Source: Sphingobacterium sp. PCS056 (GTDB taxonomy: Bacteria; Bacteroidota; Bacteroidia; Sphingobacteriales; Sphingobacteriaceae). Taken from it: 64,000 nucleotides of DNA. The DNA lies in contig NZ_CP096883.1 in NCBI RefSeq assembly GCF_023273895.1, positions 3,100,001 through 3,164,000 of the forward strand, written 5' to 3'. How positions within the stretch are numbered: position 1 is the first letter of the stretch; every line of letters starts with the position of its first letter. Under the pieces are notes generated by a model. The model was not told the DNA's origin and ran no database searches. It was given only the letters and a program-made list of their open reading frames with translations. Shown one piece after another: positions 33,822 through 43,000 of this stretch. The translations under genes and the position numbers were made by a program.

Positions 33822-35681
33822 TTATTTTAATACTAAAAACTCAATATAAGAAGAGTTGTTTTGGTCGTGAAATATGCGATGTGTTGCTTTTCTATAGTCA
33901 CTGGCTGTGGCTTCATAACCTTCAAAAAATTGCTGCGGATTTCGTTCTGCAATAGGAAACCATGTGTTTTGTATCTGTATCATGATGCGGTGTCCTTTTT
34001 TGAAGGTATGTGCGACATCTGGCATACTGTAGTTGACAGCTGTAACGAAATCGGGTTGCATAGGTTCTGCTTTTTCAAATCCATTTCGATATTTTGCCGC
34101 CATAATCTCACCGCGAACTAGCATTTGGTATCCATCCATCACTTTGTTGTTGAATGAAGGGCTGTTTACGGGATAAACATCAATTAGTTTGACAACATAA
34201 TCGGCATCTGTTCCAGAGGTGGATACTTTTAAGAAGTTTGTAATAGGGCCTACTATGGTCATATCTTCTGTTAGCGGTTCTGTTTGATACACCATAACAT
34301 CAGGTCTAGATGAAGCGAAACGCTGATCATCGATCATGTATTCGCGCGTGCGGCTCTCCATAACACCTCCTTGATAGGGTACGGGTTTGTTGGGATCGCT
34401 GACATATTCATCCCAAGAATCTGTGCGACCAACTTTTTCGAAGCCAAGTTTTCCCTGTGGTTGTAAATAAAGTTTTTTGTTTTCTACATCTTGCGGAGGC
34501 CATTTTTCAAATGCTTTCCACTGATTGCTTCCTGTGATAAAAATATTGGCTTCAGCAGCTTTAAAATCACCTTTTCCTTTTAAATAGTAATTGAAAAATG
34601 GCAATTCAAATTTTTCTTGATAGGTCACACTAGTTTTTTGGTCGAATTGGATGTCACCGAAGGAACTGCCATCGCCTCGTACCCATCCTCCATGAAACCA
34701 AGGTCCTGCGACTAATATCGAATTATTCTTTTGGTTCTGTTTTTCTATTGCTTTATAAGTCTCAAATGTGCCGTATGCATCTTCTGCATCGAAGAAGCCA
34801 CCAACAACCATGACAGCAGGTTTAACATCTGTTAAGTGTGGTAAGATCTCGCGGTCTTTCCAGAACTGATCATAATGTGGATGAGCAAATGCGTCATTCC
34901 AGAATTTTACAGAATCTCCAAAGTAGGTGTCTTTTAGATCTTTGGCAGTTCCGGCATTCATATAAAATTGATAAACATCTTTAGATGGATATTGAAAAGT
35001 TTTGGGTGCTTGATCCGGTGTGATGGGTTTTGGCCTAGGGATTCCGAAACTGGACATGAATTTGAATGCGTCTCCTGTGAATAGTACGCCATTGTGGTGA
35101 AAATCGTCGCCCATATACCAATTTGTAACTGGTGCTTGGGGGGATACTGCTTTTAGAGATGGGTGAGTTTTGACCAGACTTACGGTCGAGTAAAATCCTG
35201 GATAGGAAATGCCGTACATGCCTGCTTTGCCATTGTAGTTTTGGAGATTCTTACTGAGCCATTCTAGTAAATCGTATGTGTCTGTGCTTTCGTCAATTTC
35301 CTTTTTTCCATTTTTTAAATTGGTCGGTCTAATATCATCAAATGTTCCTTCACTCATCCATTTGCCACGTACATCTTGATAAACAAATATATAACCTTCC
35401 AGAGTCATTGCTGGAAAATTTCCTAAAGTCTCTTTAAATTTATCTTCACCATAGGGACCAACGGTATATGGAGTACGATTTAGTAAAACAGGATATCTGT
35501 GGCTTTTATCTTTTGGTGTATATATGGTCGTAAAAAGTTTTACACCATCACGCATTGGGATTGTGATTTCCTTTTTGTCATAATGGGTTTTAACATAGTT
35601 CGTTTCGAGCGTCTCTTGTGCTTTTACTTGATATGTAACGCTTATGACAAGAGCTGAAAAAACGATAAGTGCTTTTTTCAT
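33822..35681 (-). CDS. CocE/NonD family hydrolase (X-Pro dipeptidyl-peptidase S15 type)
   Basis: 619 residues with a signal peptide (1-21). The alpha/beta hydrolase S15 domain starts near residue 38 (ITIPMRDGVKLFTTIYTP), with the nucleophile Ser in GMYGISYPGF. VAGPWFHGGW holds the probable catalytic His, and a C-terminal jelly-roll (X-Pro dipeptidyl-peptidase C-terminal) domain follows. Length and motifs resemble alpha-amino-acid ester hydrolases and glutaryl-7-ACA acylases. It probably acts on exogenous esters or peptides in the periplasm; the substrate is open. Confidence 0.9.
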   Translation of the reverse strand: MKKALIVFSALVISVTYQVKAQETLETNYVKTHYDKKEITIPMRDGVKLFTTIYTPKDKSHRYPVLLNRTPYTVGPYGEDKFKETLGNFPAMTLEGYIFVYQDVRGKWMSEGTFDDIRPTNLKNGKKEIDESTDTYDLLEWLSKNLQNYNGKAGMYGISYPGFYSTVSLVKTHPSLKAVSPQAPVTNWYMGDDFHHNGVLFTGDAFKFMSSFGIPRPKPITPDQAPKTFQYPSKDVYQFYMNAGTAKDLKDTYFGDSVKFWNDAFAHPHYDQFWKDREILPHLTDVKPAVMVVGGFFDAEDAYGTFETYKAIEKQNQKNNSILVAGPWFHGGWVRGDGSSFGDIQFDQKTSVTYQEKFELPFFNYYLKGKGDFKAAEANIFITGSNQWKAFEKWPPQDVENKKLYLQPQGKLGFEKVGRTDSWDEYVSDPNKPVPYQGGVMESRTREYMIDDQRFASSRPDVMVYQTEPLTEDMTIVGPITNFLKVSTSGTDADYVVKLIDVYPVNSPSFNNKVMDGYQMLVRGEIMAAKYRNGFEKAEPMQPDFVTAVNYSMPDVAHTFKKGHRIMIQIQNTWFPIAERNPQQFFEGYEATASDYRKATHRIFHDQNNSSYIEFLVLK

Positions 35682-35740
35682 GGTGTTAGATTAATGTTTC
35701 GATAAGACAAGGTAAGGAAAATCTCTAAAATAATGGATTA

Positions 35741-35781
35741 AAAAAAAACCAGATTAAGCGTTTTAGCGTGTAATCTGGTTT
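35741..35781 (-). terminator. Intrinsic terminator of the helicase gene
   Basis: An 11-bp stem AAACCAGATTA / TAATCTGGTTT with an inner loop, then a run of eight U reading leftward. It lies 43 bp after the helicase stop and upstream of the CocE-type gene. Confidence 0.8.
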
Positions 35782-35824
35782 GGTATATGTGTAAAAAAAT
35801 AGTGGATATCAAGGATTAAATTTT

Positions 35825-37129
35825 CTAACTTCTTAGAATTCTAATTTTTTTACCCTTGATTTTTTCTAAATTGGAATGTTTTAATATGGTGCTCACTAAC
35901 GAACGTTTTACTGCGACAAAGGATTCTCTATCTTTCACTTCGATGATCCCTACATCACTTTTTTCAATTTGATCCAAGTTTAGTAAAAAACCAACTAAAT
36001 CAATTTTGTTTACTTTATCTTTTTTACCTGCTGAGAAGTATAGGGTTGCAAATTCAGAGTTTTTTGGTAAATCATATTCTCCGTCTATTTCTTCGATTGC
36101 GATATCATCAGCAACATAAGGATAATCTTCGTCAGGTTTTAATATGATGAAGACTTCACCTTTGGCTTGCATGCGTGCTGTACGACCGTTTCTGTGCGTA
36201 AAATCATCTTCTCGGTAAGGTAACTGATAGTGGATAATGGCGTCAATCTCGGGAATATCAAGTCCTCGAGCGGCAAGGTCTGTTGTGATCAAGATGTGAT
36301 TGCTATTGTTTCTGAATTTTAGTAGGGCCAATTCGCGATCGCTTTGTTCGAGTCCACCATGAAACACGTCGTGTATAATATCCCGATTTTGCAGTAATTC
36401 ACTGATGTGATCAACAGCATCACGATGATTACAAAAAATGAGGACTTTTTGATTTCCTATTTTGCACAGCAATTGAAATAGGGCTTCGAGTTTTTTATGG
36501 ATAGGTGCAACAATTTTTTTGATTGTTAATGCTGGGGTACTATGTGTATCGTTGAGGAAATTAACTTCTGTAGCAGTTGATATACCAGTGAAATCAGGTA
36601 TATCTTTCATTGCGGTAGCCGAGGTTAATATGCGTGTTTCTAAGGTTGTTAAATAATCAATGATAAAAGACATCTGTTCTTGAAATCCTAATTCCAGCGA
36701 TTTGTCAAATTCATCCAACACTAAGGTCTTGATCTGAGTTGGATCAAAATGATTGCGCTCAAGATGATATACAATACGACCAGGTGTACCGATCAGTATA
36801 GCGGGAGGATTTTTCAGGTTGTTTCTTTCGGTTTTGGTATCGTGACCACCGTAGCAACATGTTATCTTAAAACCGGTAGCAATTCTTTTTAATACGGATT
36901 CGATCTGCAAAGCCAATTCCCGAGTCGGGACTAAGATCAAAGATTGGACTTCTGCTGCATCTTTATCTAAAGTTTTCATCAATGCCAATGCAAAAGCTAA
37001 GGTTTTACCTGAACCTGTTGGTGACAGTAGGATGAGATTTTCTTTTTCTTTGAATTTTTCCAACACCTCATTTTGCATTTCATTGAGCGAAGAGATATGG
37101 AGTTTTTGTAATATGGCGTCTATTTGCAT
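35825..37129 (-). CDS. DEAD-box RNA helicase, DbpA-like
   Basis: 434 residues from the ATG at 37129; a GTG at 37144 is in frame but lies in the -7 region. Motifs: SPTGSGKT (I), PTREL (Ia), GTPGR (Ib), DEFD (II, replacing DEAD), SAT (III) and HRNGRTAR (VI, usually HRxGRTGR). The C-terminal ~70 residues (from KVNKIDLVGFLL) fit the DbpA RNA-binding domain that targets 23S rRNA, so a role in 50S assembly is likely. The -7 element lies 4 nt before the ATG. Confidence 0.88.
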   Translation of the reverse strand: MQIDAILQKLHISSLNEMQNEVLEKFKEKENLILLSPTGSGKTLAFALALMKTLDKDAAEVQSLILVPTRELALQIESVLKRIATGFKITCCYGGHDTKTERNNLKNPPAILIGTPGRIVYHLERNHFDPTQIKTLVLDEFDKSLELGFQEQMSFIIDYLTTLETRILTSATAMKDIPDFTGISTATEVNFLNDTHSTPALTIKKIVAPIHKKLEALFQLLCKIGNQKVLIFCNHRDAVDHISELLQNRDIIHDVFHGGLEQSDRELALLKFRNNSNHILITTDLAARGLDIPEIDAIIHYQLPYREDDFTHRNGRTARMQAKGEVFIILKPDEDYPYVADDIAIEEIDGEYDLPKNSEFATLYFSAGKKDKVNKIDLVGFLLNLDQIEKSDVGIIEVKDRESFVAVKRSLVSTILKHSNLEKIKGKKIRILRS

Positions 37130-37133
37130 GTTA

Positions 37134-37141
37134 CAAAAGTA
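37134..37141 (-). promoter_or_regulatory. -7 element of the helicase gene, 4 nt before the ATG
   Basis: Minus strand TACTTTTG, then TAAC, then ATG. A perfect TAnnTTTG; implies a leaderless mRNA. No clear -33 element was seen. Confidence 0.45.
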
Positions 37142-37155
37142 CACAAAGTATTACA

Positions 37156-37221
37156 TAAAAAAGGTCTGCTACGGCAGACCTTTTATTATATTGGGGCATT
37201 CAATTATAATAAATGAATGCC
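37156..37221 (-). terminator. Tandem hairpins ending asnA
   Basis: An 11-bp stem AAAAGGTCTGC / GCAGACCTTTT with a TACG loop (37159-37184) and a U-run reading leftward forms the terminator. A second, 8-bp hairpin GGCATTCA / TGAATGCC (37195-37221) spans the asnA stop codon. Confidence 0.8.
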
Positions 37222-38211
37222 TTTATCTTGTAAGGATTGTTTTTCTTGTTCGTCCCAGATACTTACTTGAACTTCACCTATATGTGCTTTTTTTAGCATA
37301 AACATACATACTCTAGATTGGCCTATGCCACCGCCAATGGCTTCTGGCAATTCGTCATTCAAAAGCATTTTGTGAAAGGATAATGCTGCTCTTTCCGGAT
37401 TATTTCTGATAACAAGCTGTCTCTGTAAAGCTGTTTTGTCAACACGTACTCCCATAGAAGATAATTCAAAAGCGGTATTCAAAACAGGGTTCCATACTAA
37501 AATATCACCGTTGAGACCATTGGTGCCGCTACCATTGTCTGTGCTCCAGTCATCGTAATCTGCCGCGCGTCCATCATGAGCTTCGCCATTAGATAAAACA
37601 CCGCCGATACCATAGATAAATACAGCCCCATATTCTTTGGCAATTGCATTTTCTCTTTCTTTAGGAGTCAATGTTGGATAAGTTTGTAATAGTGCTTCGG
37701 AGGAGATAAAGGTAATCTCTTCTGGCAATACTGCTTTAATATCAGGATATTGACGTTCTACTTGTTTTTCAGTAAAGCGTAATGCATCGTATATTTTGAG
37801 AACAATATCTTTTAAAAATGAAAATGTTCTTTGCTCTGCCGAGATTGTTTTTTCCCAATCCCACTGATCTACGTAAATAGAATGGATGGGGGTATAGTCT
37901 TCATCAGGACGTAGTGCTCGCATATCGGTTAATATACCTTCTCCAACCTCCAGTTCTAACTCTTTTAATCTTAAACGCTTCCATTTTGCAAGTGAGTGAA
38001 CAACTACAGCTTTGCGTTCTTGTAATGCTTTGATCGGGAATGCGACTGGTCTTTCGATCCCGTTTAAATCATCATTTATACCTGTACCATCGAGTACAAC
38101 CAAAGGTGATGAGATAGGAATCAATCCTAAATTATTTCTAAGTTGTTGTGCAAAAGTATCCTTTACAAAACTAATAGCAACTTCAGTTTTTAATAACTTT
38201 CTTTTATCCAT
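37204..38211 (-). CDS. asnA: Aspartate--ammonia ligase
   Basis: 335 residues from the ATG at 38211 (MDKRKLLKTEVAISFVK); a TTG at 38229 is in frame but unlikely. It makes asparagine from aspartate, ammonia and ATP, using a class II aminoacyl-tRNA-synthetase-like fold. Signatures include VVHSLAKWKR, DYTPIHSIYVDQWDWEK, the SNGEAHDGRAADYDDW region and GGGIGQSR near the C terminus. A promoter with TTG (38352-38354), 18 bp and TATTTTTG (38326-38333) gives a long leader of about 110 nt. Confidence 0.95.
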   Translation of the reverse strand: MDKRKLLKTEVAISFVKDTFAQQLRNNLGLIPISSPLVVLDGTGINDDLNGIERPVAFPIKALQERKAVVVHSLAKWKRLRLKELELEVGEGILTDMRALRPDEDYTPIHSIYVDQWDWEKTISAEQRTFSFLKDIVLKIYDALRFTEKQVERQYPDIKAVLPEEITFISSEALLQTYPTLTPKERENAIAKEYGAVFIYGIGGVLSNGEAHDGRAADYDDWSTDNGSGTNGLNGDILVWNPVLNTAFELSSMGVRVDKTALQRQLVIRNNPERAALSFHKMLLNDELPEAIGGGIGQSRVCMFMLKKAHIGEVQVSIWDEQEKQSLQDKGIHLL

Positions 38212-38325
38212 GAAATGTATATATATCAAAAAATAGCCTCTTGGTTATCTATTTTTTATTTGTATTAGTCGAGAATTTATGTGAATCTATGGCCCATACA
38301 AATTCTGTTTTCCCTCAATTTGCAT

Positions 38326-38354
38326 CAAAAATAACAATATTTCAGATATAACAA
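38326..38354 (-). promoter_or_regulatory. Predicted asnA promoter
   Basis: Minus-strand TTG (38352-38354), 18-bp spacer, TATTTTTG (38326-38333). Confidence 0.4.
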
Positions 38355-38490
38355 GGTATTGTTAGAAAATTTATTTCTGCTGTGATGTTTTTTTGATTTG
38401 ATGGCAAGAATATGCCTGAATTGATGAGATACTAAAAATAAAGAGGTCGCCATATCTTTGGACTGCCCCCAAAATATTGGACAAATTTAG

Positions 38491-39327
38491 TTAATTAGAT
38501 TTGTAATAATGAGCTCGATATTCTGTCGGGCTCATTCCATTTAAATTTAGTTTTATCCGTTGATTATTGTAATAGGAGATATAATCTTCTATTTCGCTTT
38601 TTAACTTCTCTGTTGATTCGTATTGTTTTAGATAAAACAGTTCTGATTTTAAAATTCCGAAGAAATTTTCAATTACGGCATTATCAAGGCAATTTCCTTT
38701 TCTGGACATGCTTTGAGTGATTCCGTTTTCTTTGAGCCACTGTTGATATTTAGGCATTTGGTATTGCCAGCCCTGATCTGAATGTAAAAGCAGTTGTGAT
38801 GCCCCCCTTGCTTTGGGCAGTGCCTTTTTGAGCATATCCATTACCCCTTTAAAGACCGGCCTGTCAGTAATTTCATAACTTATAACTTCCTGATTAAACA
38901 GATCAATTATTGGGGAGAGATACAGCTTTTTTTCCTTGACTTTGAACTCAGTAATATCCGTGGCCCATTTTTGCAAAGGCCCCTCAGCCTGGAATTTCCT
39001 GTTGAGGATATTGGGAGCGATCTTGCCCAGTTCACCCCGGTATGACCTGTATTTCTTTATCCTGATCAGACTCTTCAAACCCATTTCCCTCATTAATCTA
39101 AGAATGGTCTTATGATTCATATCCACTCCATCCCGTTTGAGCTGCAGGGTAATGCGGCGATAGCCAAAGCGGCCCTTATGTACATGGTAAACTTTGTTGA
39201 TTTGCGCTTTCACCTGTTCGTATTTATCTGCTTGTCCCTCCTTCTTGGAATGATAATAGAAAGTACTTCTTGCCATTTTAACGCAACTCAGCAGGATATC
39301 AAGATCAAATTGATGCCTTAGCTCCAT
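38491..39327 (-). CDS. IS3-family transposase OrfB (DDE integrase domain)
   Basis: 278 residues. An HTH_21-type N-terminal helix region precedes the rve catalytic core, with WATDITEF (first Asp), LLHSDQGWQYQ (second Asp) and NCLDNAVIENFFGILKSE (Glu). The C terminus YYNNQRIKLNLNGMSPTEYR is the standard IS3 ending. The ATG overlaps the OrfA stop (TAATG), so translation is probably coupled by stop-start rather than only by the -1 frameshift seen in many IS3 elements. Confidence 0.93.
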   Translation of the reverse strand: MELRHQFDLDILLSCVKMARSTFYYHSKKEGQADKYEQVKAQINKVYHVHKGRFGYRRITLQLKRDGVDMNHKTILRLMREMGLKSLIRIKKYRSYRGELGKIAPNILNRKFQAEGPLQKWATDITEFKVKEKKLYLSPIIDLFNQEVISYEITDRPVFKGVMDMLKKALPKARGASQLLLHSDQGWQYQMPKYQQWLKENGITQSMSRKGNCLDNAVIENFFGILKSELFYLKQYESTEKLKSEIEDYISYYNNQRIKLNLNGMSPTEYRAHYYKSN

Positions 39328-39860
39328 TATGGCTTTCGCTTGTTTTCGGCTTGAGCTAAGGCGCTGAGCTTTTTTAGCAGGGCATTTTCTGCACGTAAAT
39401 ACTCATTCTCCTGCAAAAGTTCCTCTTCACGCGTGAGCGCTTTATTCGTTTTTCTAACTTTTCGCTTGATCTGCGGATTTGCTTTCTTTGTCATCAAGGG
39501 TCTCCCTTTTGGCCGTGCCTCCAATCCTTCTGGACCAAACTTGTCCAGCCTTTTCTGCCATTCAATGATATGGGCATCCGAGGAAAGGTCAAAGCGTACA
39601 CGGGCTTCTTTCAAAGATAAACTTTCTTCTCGGATTGCAGTAAGGACAGAAAGCTTAAAAGAAGCACTAAAGTGTCTTTTCCCTTTCCTGGGAAGTAGCC
39701 CCGATTCCCCCTGATACTTATATATTTTGTACCACGTCTCAAACAAAGAATACGTAATCCCGAATTCTTCTCCCAAAGACTTTGCAGAACGATAATGCTC
39801 ATCCATTTGTCTAACACAGCTCAACTTAAATTCAAAACTGTGCTTGTTTTTCTTATTCAT
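39327..39860 (-). CDS. IS3-family transposase OrfA (DNA-binding subunit)
   Basis: 177 residues, longer than the short OrfA of many IS3 members and typical of the IS150 group with two helix-turn-helix units (about 10-50 and 65-110). A C-terminal leucine-rich coiled coil (EELLQENEYLRAENALLKKL, about 146-165) mediates pairing with OrfB. It begins 38 bp inside the right end of the element. Confidence 0.9.
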   Translation of the reverse strand: MNKKNKHSFEFKLSCVRQMDEHYRSAKSLGEEFGITYSLFETWYKIYKYQGESGLLPRKGKRHFSASFKLSVLTAIREESLSLKEARVRFDLSSDAHIIEWQKRLDKFGPEGLEARPKGRPLMTKKANPQIKRKVRKTNKALTREEELLQENEYLRAENALLKKLSALAQAENKRKP

Positions 39861-39941
39861 AAAAATACCCCCAGAAAGTGTCTAACTTTTTGGGGGCACT
39901 GCACTTTATGGCGACCTCTTTATTTTTATATGTTTGTTTTT

Positions 39942-40268
39942 TTAAACGGAGAAACTTTCGCCACAAGCACATGTTCTTGTCGCATTTGGATTATGAAATT
40001 CGAATCCTTTTCCATCTAATCCATCCGAATAGTCAAGTTCTGTTCCAGCTAGGTATAAGAATGATTTGATATCTAAGCATACCTTAACACCTTTATCTTC
40101 ACAAAACTGATCACCTTTTTTTTCTTCGTTATCAAAATGTAGCTTATAGCTTAAGCCTGAACAACCTCCGCTTTCAACAGCAACGCGCACAAAATAACTG
40201 CTGTCATATTTTTCAGTACTCATTATCTCTTCAATTCGAGATTTTGCTTTGTCTGTTACGGTTACCAT
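39942..40268 (-). CDS. Iron-sulphur cluster assembly protein, IscA/SufA (A-type carrier)
   Basis: 108 residues, HesB fold. The three conserved cysteines are present: Cys36 in ESGGCSG, and Cys100 and Cys102 in TCACGESF. It carries Fe-S clusters or iron to apoproteins. The cysteine desulfurase gene ends... upstream at 40359 on the same strand (90-bp gap), so the two form a small Fe-S assembly unit. Its terminator is split by the IS (arms 38434 and 39907). Confidence 0.93.
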   Translation of the reverse strand: MVTVTDKAKSRIEEIMSTEKYDSSYFVRVAVESGGCSGLSYKLHFDNEEKKGDQFCEDKGVKVCLDIKSFLYLAGTELDYSDGLDGKGFEFHNPNATRTCACGESFSV

Positions 40269-40358
40269 ATCGATGAATTATTATATTAATATTGAATATT
40301 ACAAATTACGCTAACTTCTTTTTTATTTCCAATATAAATCTGTTTGTAAATGTAATAA

Positions 40359-41531
40359 TTAAGTAATAAGACCAGCCTGAAAGAGTTGCCAAATAGGTGA
40401 GTTTTGTCTAATTTTTATTAATGCTTCTGTTATTAAGCTAATTGTAGCCGCTATTTCTTCTGTTGTCGTCAATCTACTTAAGCTAAATCTTACTGTTGCT
40501 AATGCGTCTTCTTTTGAAACGCCCATAGCGAGTAATACGTGGGAGGGATCTCTTGTGCCGCTCACACATGCGGATCCAGAAGAAAGGGCGAGTTGTGGAC
40601 AATGGGTCATAAGTTCGCTCGCTAATATATGCCTGAAACAGATGGATGTGGTATTGGGTAGTCGTGATACTTCTTTTGCATGAATGTATACTTCAGGTAG
40701 AGTACTTAAGGCACTTTCTAGATTGTTCCTTAGTTGCATGATAGTATCGTCATGTGGTATATTTATGATTGCCGCTCCTAGTCCAACGATATTGGGAACA
40801 TTGTATGTTCCTGCTCGAAAACCATGCTCTTGTCCTCCTCCGACGATTAATGGGCTTACTTGTATCGGCTTGCTTTTACGGCGAATAAACAGTGCTCCAA
40901 TGCCTTTGGGCCCATGTAGCTTGTGGGCGCTTAAACACAATATATCGATAGGGGTTTGGGCAAGATCGAGTGGAATTTTGCCGATGTATTGGGTTGCATC
41001 ACAAAAATAAAAGCAGTCTTTTCTGTTGCAGATGGCCGCAATCTCTTTAATCGGGTGGATATAGCCTGTTTCATTGTTTGCGGCCATGATGCACACTAAT
41101 ATGGTCTCTGGGGTAATATGATCTTCTAGCAAGGTAAGATCAATTTTTCCTGAGTGGTCTACCTCTAGATAAGTGACTACAGCTCCTTGTCTTTCTAGAT
41201 CTTGTATGGTAGTCAAAACAGCTTTATGCTCTGTCCTGACGGTGATGATATGTTTTCCTTTTGATTGATAGTTCTTAAAGATTCCCTTTATAACCGTATT
41301 GATAGATTCAGTTGCGCCTGAATTGAAAAAAATTTCTTTTGTTTGGCAATTGAGTGCTTGTGCAACTTGCGTACGGGCCTTTTCTATAACAGCATTGGCT
41401 TCGCGTCCCATACTGTGATACAGGCTGGATGCGTTTGCATAATTATGGATGAAATAGGGTACCATGGTATTCCATACATCATCCATAATTCTTGTAGTCG
41501 CATTATTATCAAGATAAATCAAATCCTTCAT
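40359..41531 (-). CDS. Cysteine desulfurase (IscS/NifS type)
   Basis: 390 residues, PLP-dependent class V aminotransferase fold. His103 stacks on PLP in RTEHKAV, the Schiff-base Lys204 is in SAHKLHGPKG, and the active-site Cys322 is in SSGSACVSG on the short mobile loop. It supplies sulphur from cysteine for Fe-S clusters or tRNA thiolation. The A-type carrier gene follows 90 bp downstream. Confidence 0.93.
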   Translation of the reverse strand: MKDLIYLDNNATTRIMDDVWNTMVPYFIHNYANASSLYHSMGREANAVIEKARTQVAQALNCQTKEIFFNSGATESINTVIKGIFKNYQSKGKHIITVRTEHKAVLTTIQDLERQGAVVTYLEVDHSGKIDLTLLEDHITPETILVCIMAANNETGYIHPIKEIAAICNRKDCFYFCDATQYIGKIPLDLAQTPIDILCLSAHKLHGPKGIGALFIRRKSKPIQVSPLIVGGGQEHGFRAGTYNVPNIVGLGAAIINIPHDDTIMQLRNNLESALSTLPEVYIHAKEVSRLPNTTSICFRHILASELMTHCPQLALSSGSACVSGTRDPSHVLLAMGVSKEDALATVRFSLSRLTTTEEIAATISLITEALIKIRQNSPIWQLFQAGLIT

Positions 41532-41556
41532 GATATAAAGGTAGAAATTATCTTTT

Positions 41557-41991
41557 TTATAAAGTCCTTGATGTAGGATTGATTTCCTTTTGTTTAATGT
41601 TGGGATTGTAGTTTAATCCTGGACTCAACCAATACATCAATACGACCCTAGAATATCGGTAATTGAAAGGACTAAGTATAAAAACTGTTAATAAAGCGAC
41701 AATTGAATACAGCCAAAAAGAATTGTCATTGCCGGTAATCACATAGGCAGCGACACAAGCTGTGATCATTTCGGCTACTGTAAATGCGTAGCTGACAAAC
41801 ATGGATACATAAAAATAACCAGGTTCTCGTTCATAACGTAAACCACAATAATCACAATGTGTATTCATTTTTTGAGTTTTAAAACCGTAAGTATTCCCTG
41901 TGAATATTTTACCTTTTCGACAGCGAGGGCACAGTGCTTTGCTGGCAGCTTTAAACTCTGATAATTCGTAGGTAGTTTCGTTCTCTTTCAT
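41557..41991 (-). CDS. DUF983 membrane protein with zinc-ribbon-like Cys pairs
   Basis: 144 residues. Two Cys pairs, CPRCRKG (about 21-27) and CDYCG (about 46-50), are followed by two membrane helices (about 63-85 and 91-110). This is the DUF983 layout. Function unknown. The gene starts 2 bp after the AraC regulator stop, so the two are co-transcribed. Confidence 0.82.
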   Translation of the reverse strand: MKENETTYELSEFKAASKALCPRCRKGKIFTGNTYGFKTQKMNTHCDYCGLRYEREPGYFYVSMFVSYAFTVAEMITACVAAYVITGNDNSFWLYSIVALLTVFILSPFNYRYSRVVLMYWLSPGLNYNPNIKQKEINPTSRTL

Positions 41992-41993
41992 AT

Positions 41994-42863
41994 CTAACTG
42001 TTGTTTTTTCTGAATTCATCGGGTGTTAATCCAGTAGCTTTTTTAAAAAATTTAGTGAAATAAGAGTTGTCATTAAAATTCAACTCGATTGCGATCTCAT
42101 TAATATTGAGATTTTTATTGACCAATAACCTTTTTGCTTCAAGCAATACGCGCTCCCTGATTATCTCTCCAGCAGAACTCCCGATATAAGACTTGCAGAT
42201 CGCGTTCAAGTGATTGGGGGTAATAAATAATTGTTCTGCGTATGCTTTGGGTAATCTGATTTCTTTAAAGTTTTTTTCAACTAATCGCTGATAATTATGG
42301 AAAATGGTATAATTATAGGGATTACTTGTTTTTTCTGTTTTTGTGCCATGCCATGACTCGATCCAAAGTAATAGTTGGAGCAGACTCACCCGAATTAAAT
42401 CTGTAGCAATTGGATTTTTGCTCGTTTGGTAAAATGCTTCAAACATCTTTAAAGCTTCTTGTCGATTGGTCTCTGGTATAGTAAAAACAATTTGATCACT
42501 CTGTCCACTTAGAAATGAGAAACGGTTTAAATAGTCAGTCCTCAGTAAAAAAGATTGAAAATATTCTGGATCAAAATTCACTACAAAACCTTGTTCGTCA
42601 CCACTGAAGTTCCAAGTATGTACTTGTCCAGGTGCCATAAAGTAGATTTGATAAGCTTCTATGTCATGCTTTTCGAAATCGATTAAATGATTGCCTGAGC
42701 CCTTTGTAAATAATACAAAATGGTAGAAATTGTGCTTATGCGGGAATACCATGTTGTGGTGCTTTGCGATATAATCAGCCAGATGATCGACAAATAATAG
42801 GCTGCTCGAATCATTATTGATGGAGCAGTTATCTAATACGGGTATGGTACTTTTCTTTATCAC
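41994..42863 (-). CDS. AraC-family regulator with cupin-like N terminus
   Basis: 289 residues. The N-terminal cupin-like sensor (about 25-110, FPHKHNFYHFVLFTKGSGNH and FMAPGQVHTWNF) is followed by a C-terminal AraC domain ending LNINEIAIELNFNDNSYFTKFFKKATGLTPDEFR. The start is GTG at 42863, supported by a -7 element TAAATTTG only 4 nt upstream (42868-42875). The ligand is unknown. It heads the transcript with the DUF983 gene. Confidence 0.88.
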   Translation of the reverse strand: MIKKSTIPVLDNCSINNDSSSLLFVDHLADYIAKHHNMVFPHKHNFYHFVLFTKGSGNHLIDFEKHDIEAYQIYFMAPGQVHTWNFSGDEQGFVVNFDPEYFQSFLLRTDYLNRFSFLSGQSDQIVFTIPETNRQEALKMFEAFYQTSKNPIATDLIRVSLLQLLLWIESWHGTKTEKTSNPYNYTIFHNYQRLVEKNFKEIRLPKAYAEQLFITPNHLNAICKSYIGSSAGEIIRERVLLEAKRLLVNKNLNINEIAIELNFNDNSYFTKFFKKATGLTPDEFRKNNS

Positions 42864-42867
42864 ACTA

Positions 42868-42875
42868 CAAATTTA
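42868..42875 (-). promoter_or_regulatory. -7 element of the AraC gene, 4 nt before a GTG start
   Basis: Minus strand TAAATTTG, then TAGT, then GTG. The spacing is the same as for pyrE and the helicase gene. Confidence 0.45.
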
Positions 42876-43000
42876 CTTCAAATATCATATTAAAAACTGA
42901 TTTAATTATCGATTTAATGGTGTTTTTCAACGATCGGTAAATTTATTGCCAAATTGTGATTCAATTATTATATTTATATGGAACAAAAATCAGATTACAC

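Larger units (their letters stand above)
38465..39897 (-). mobile_element. IS3-family insertion sequence (IS150-like), 1433 bp
   Basis: Terminal inverted repeats GCCCCCAAAA (38465-38474 and, inverted, 39888-39897), with imperfect extension into TTxGACA. The flanks are a 3-bp target duplication ACT (38462-38464 and 39898-39900), typical of IS3. Two overlapping ORFs fill the element and look intact, so it may be active. Confidence 0.88.
38434..39927. terminator. Terminator hairpin split by the IS insertion
   Basis: Two 21-bp arms in perfect inverted orientation, 38434-38454 and 39907-39927 (core AGAGGTCGCCATA / TATGGCGACCTCT). They would form one hairpin with a 16-nt loop if the IS and one copy of its ACT target duplication were removed. 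T-rich ends on both sides make it a terminator for iscA (-), and possibly bidirectional. Confidence 0.75.
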
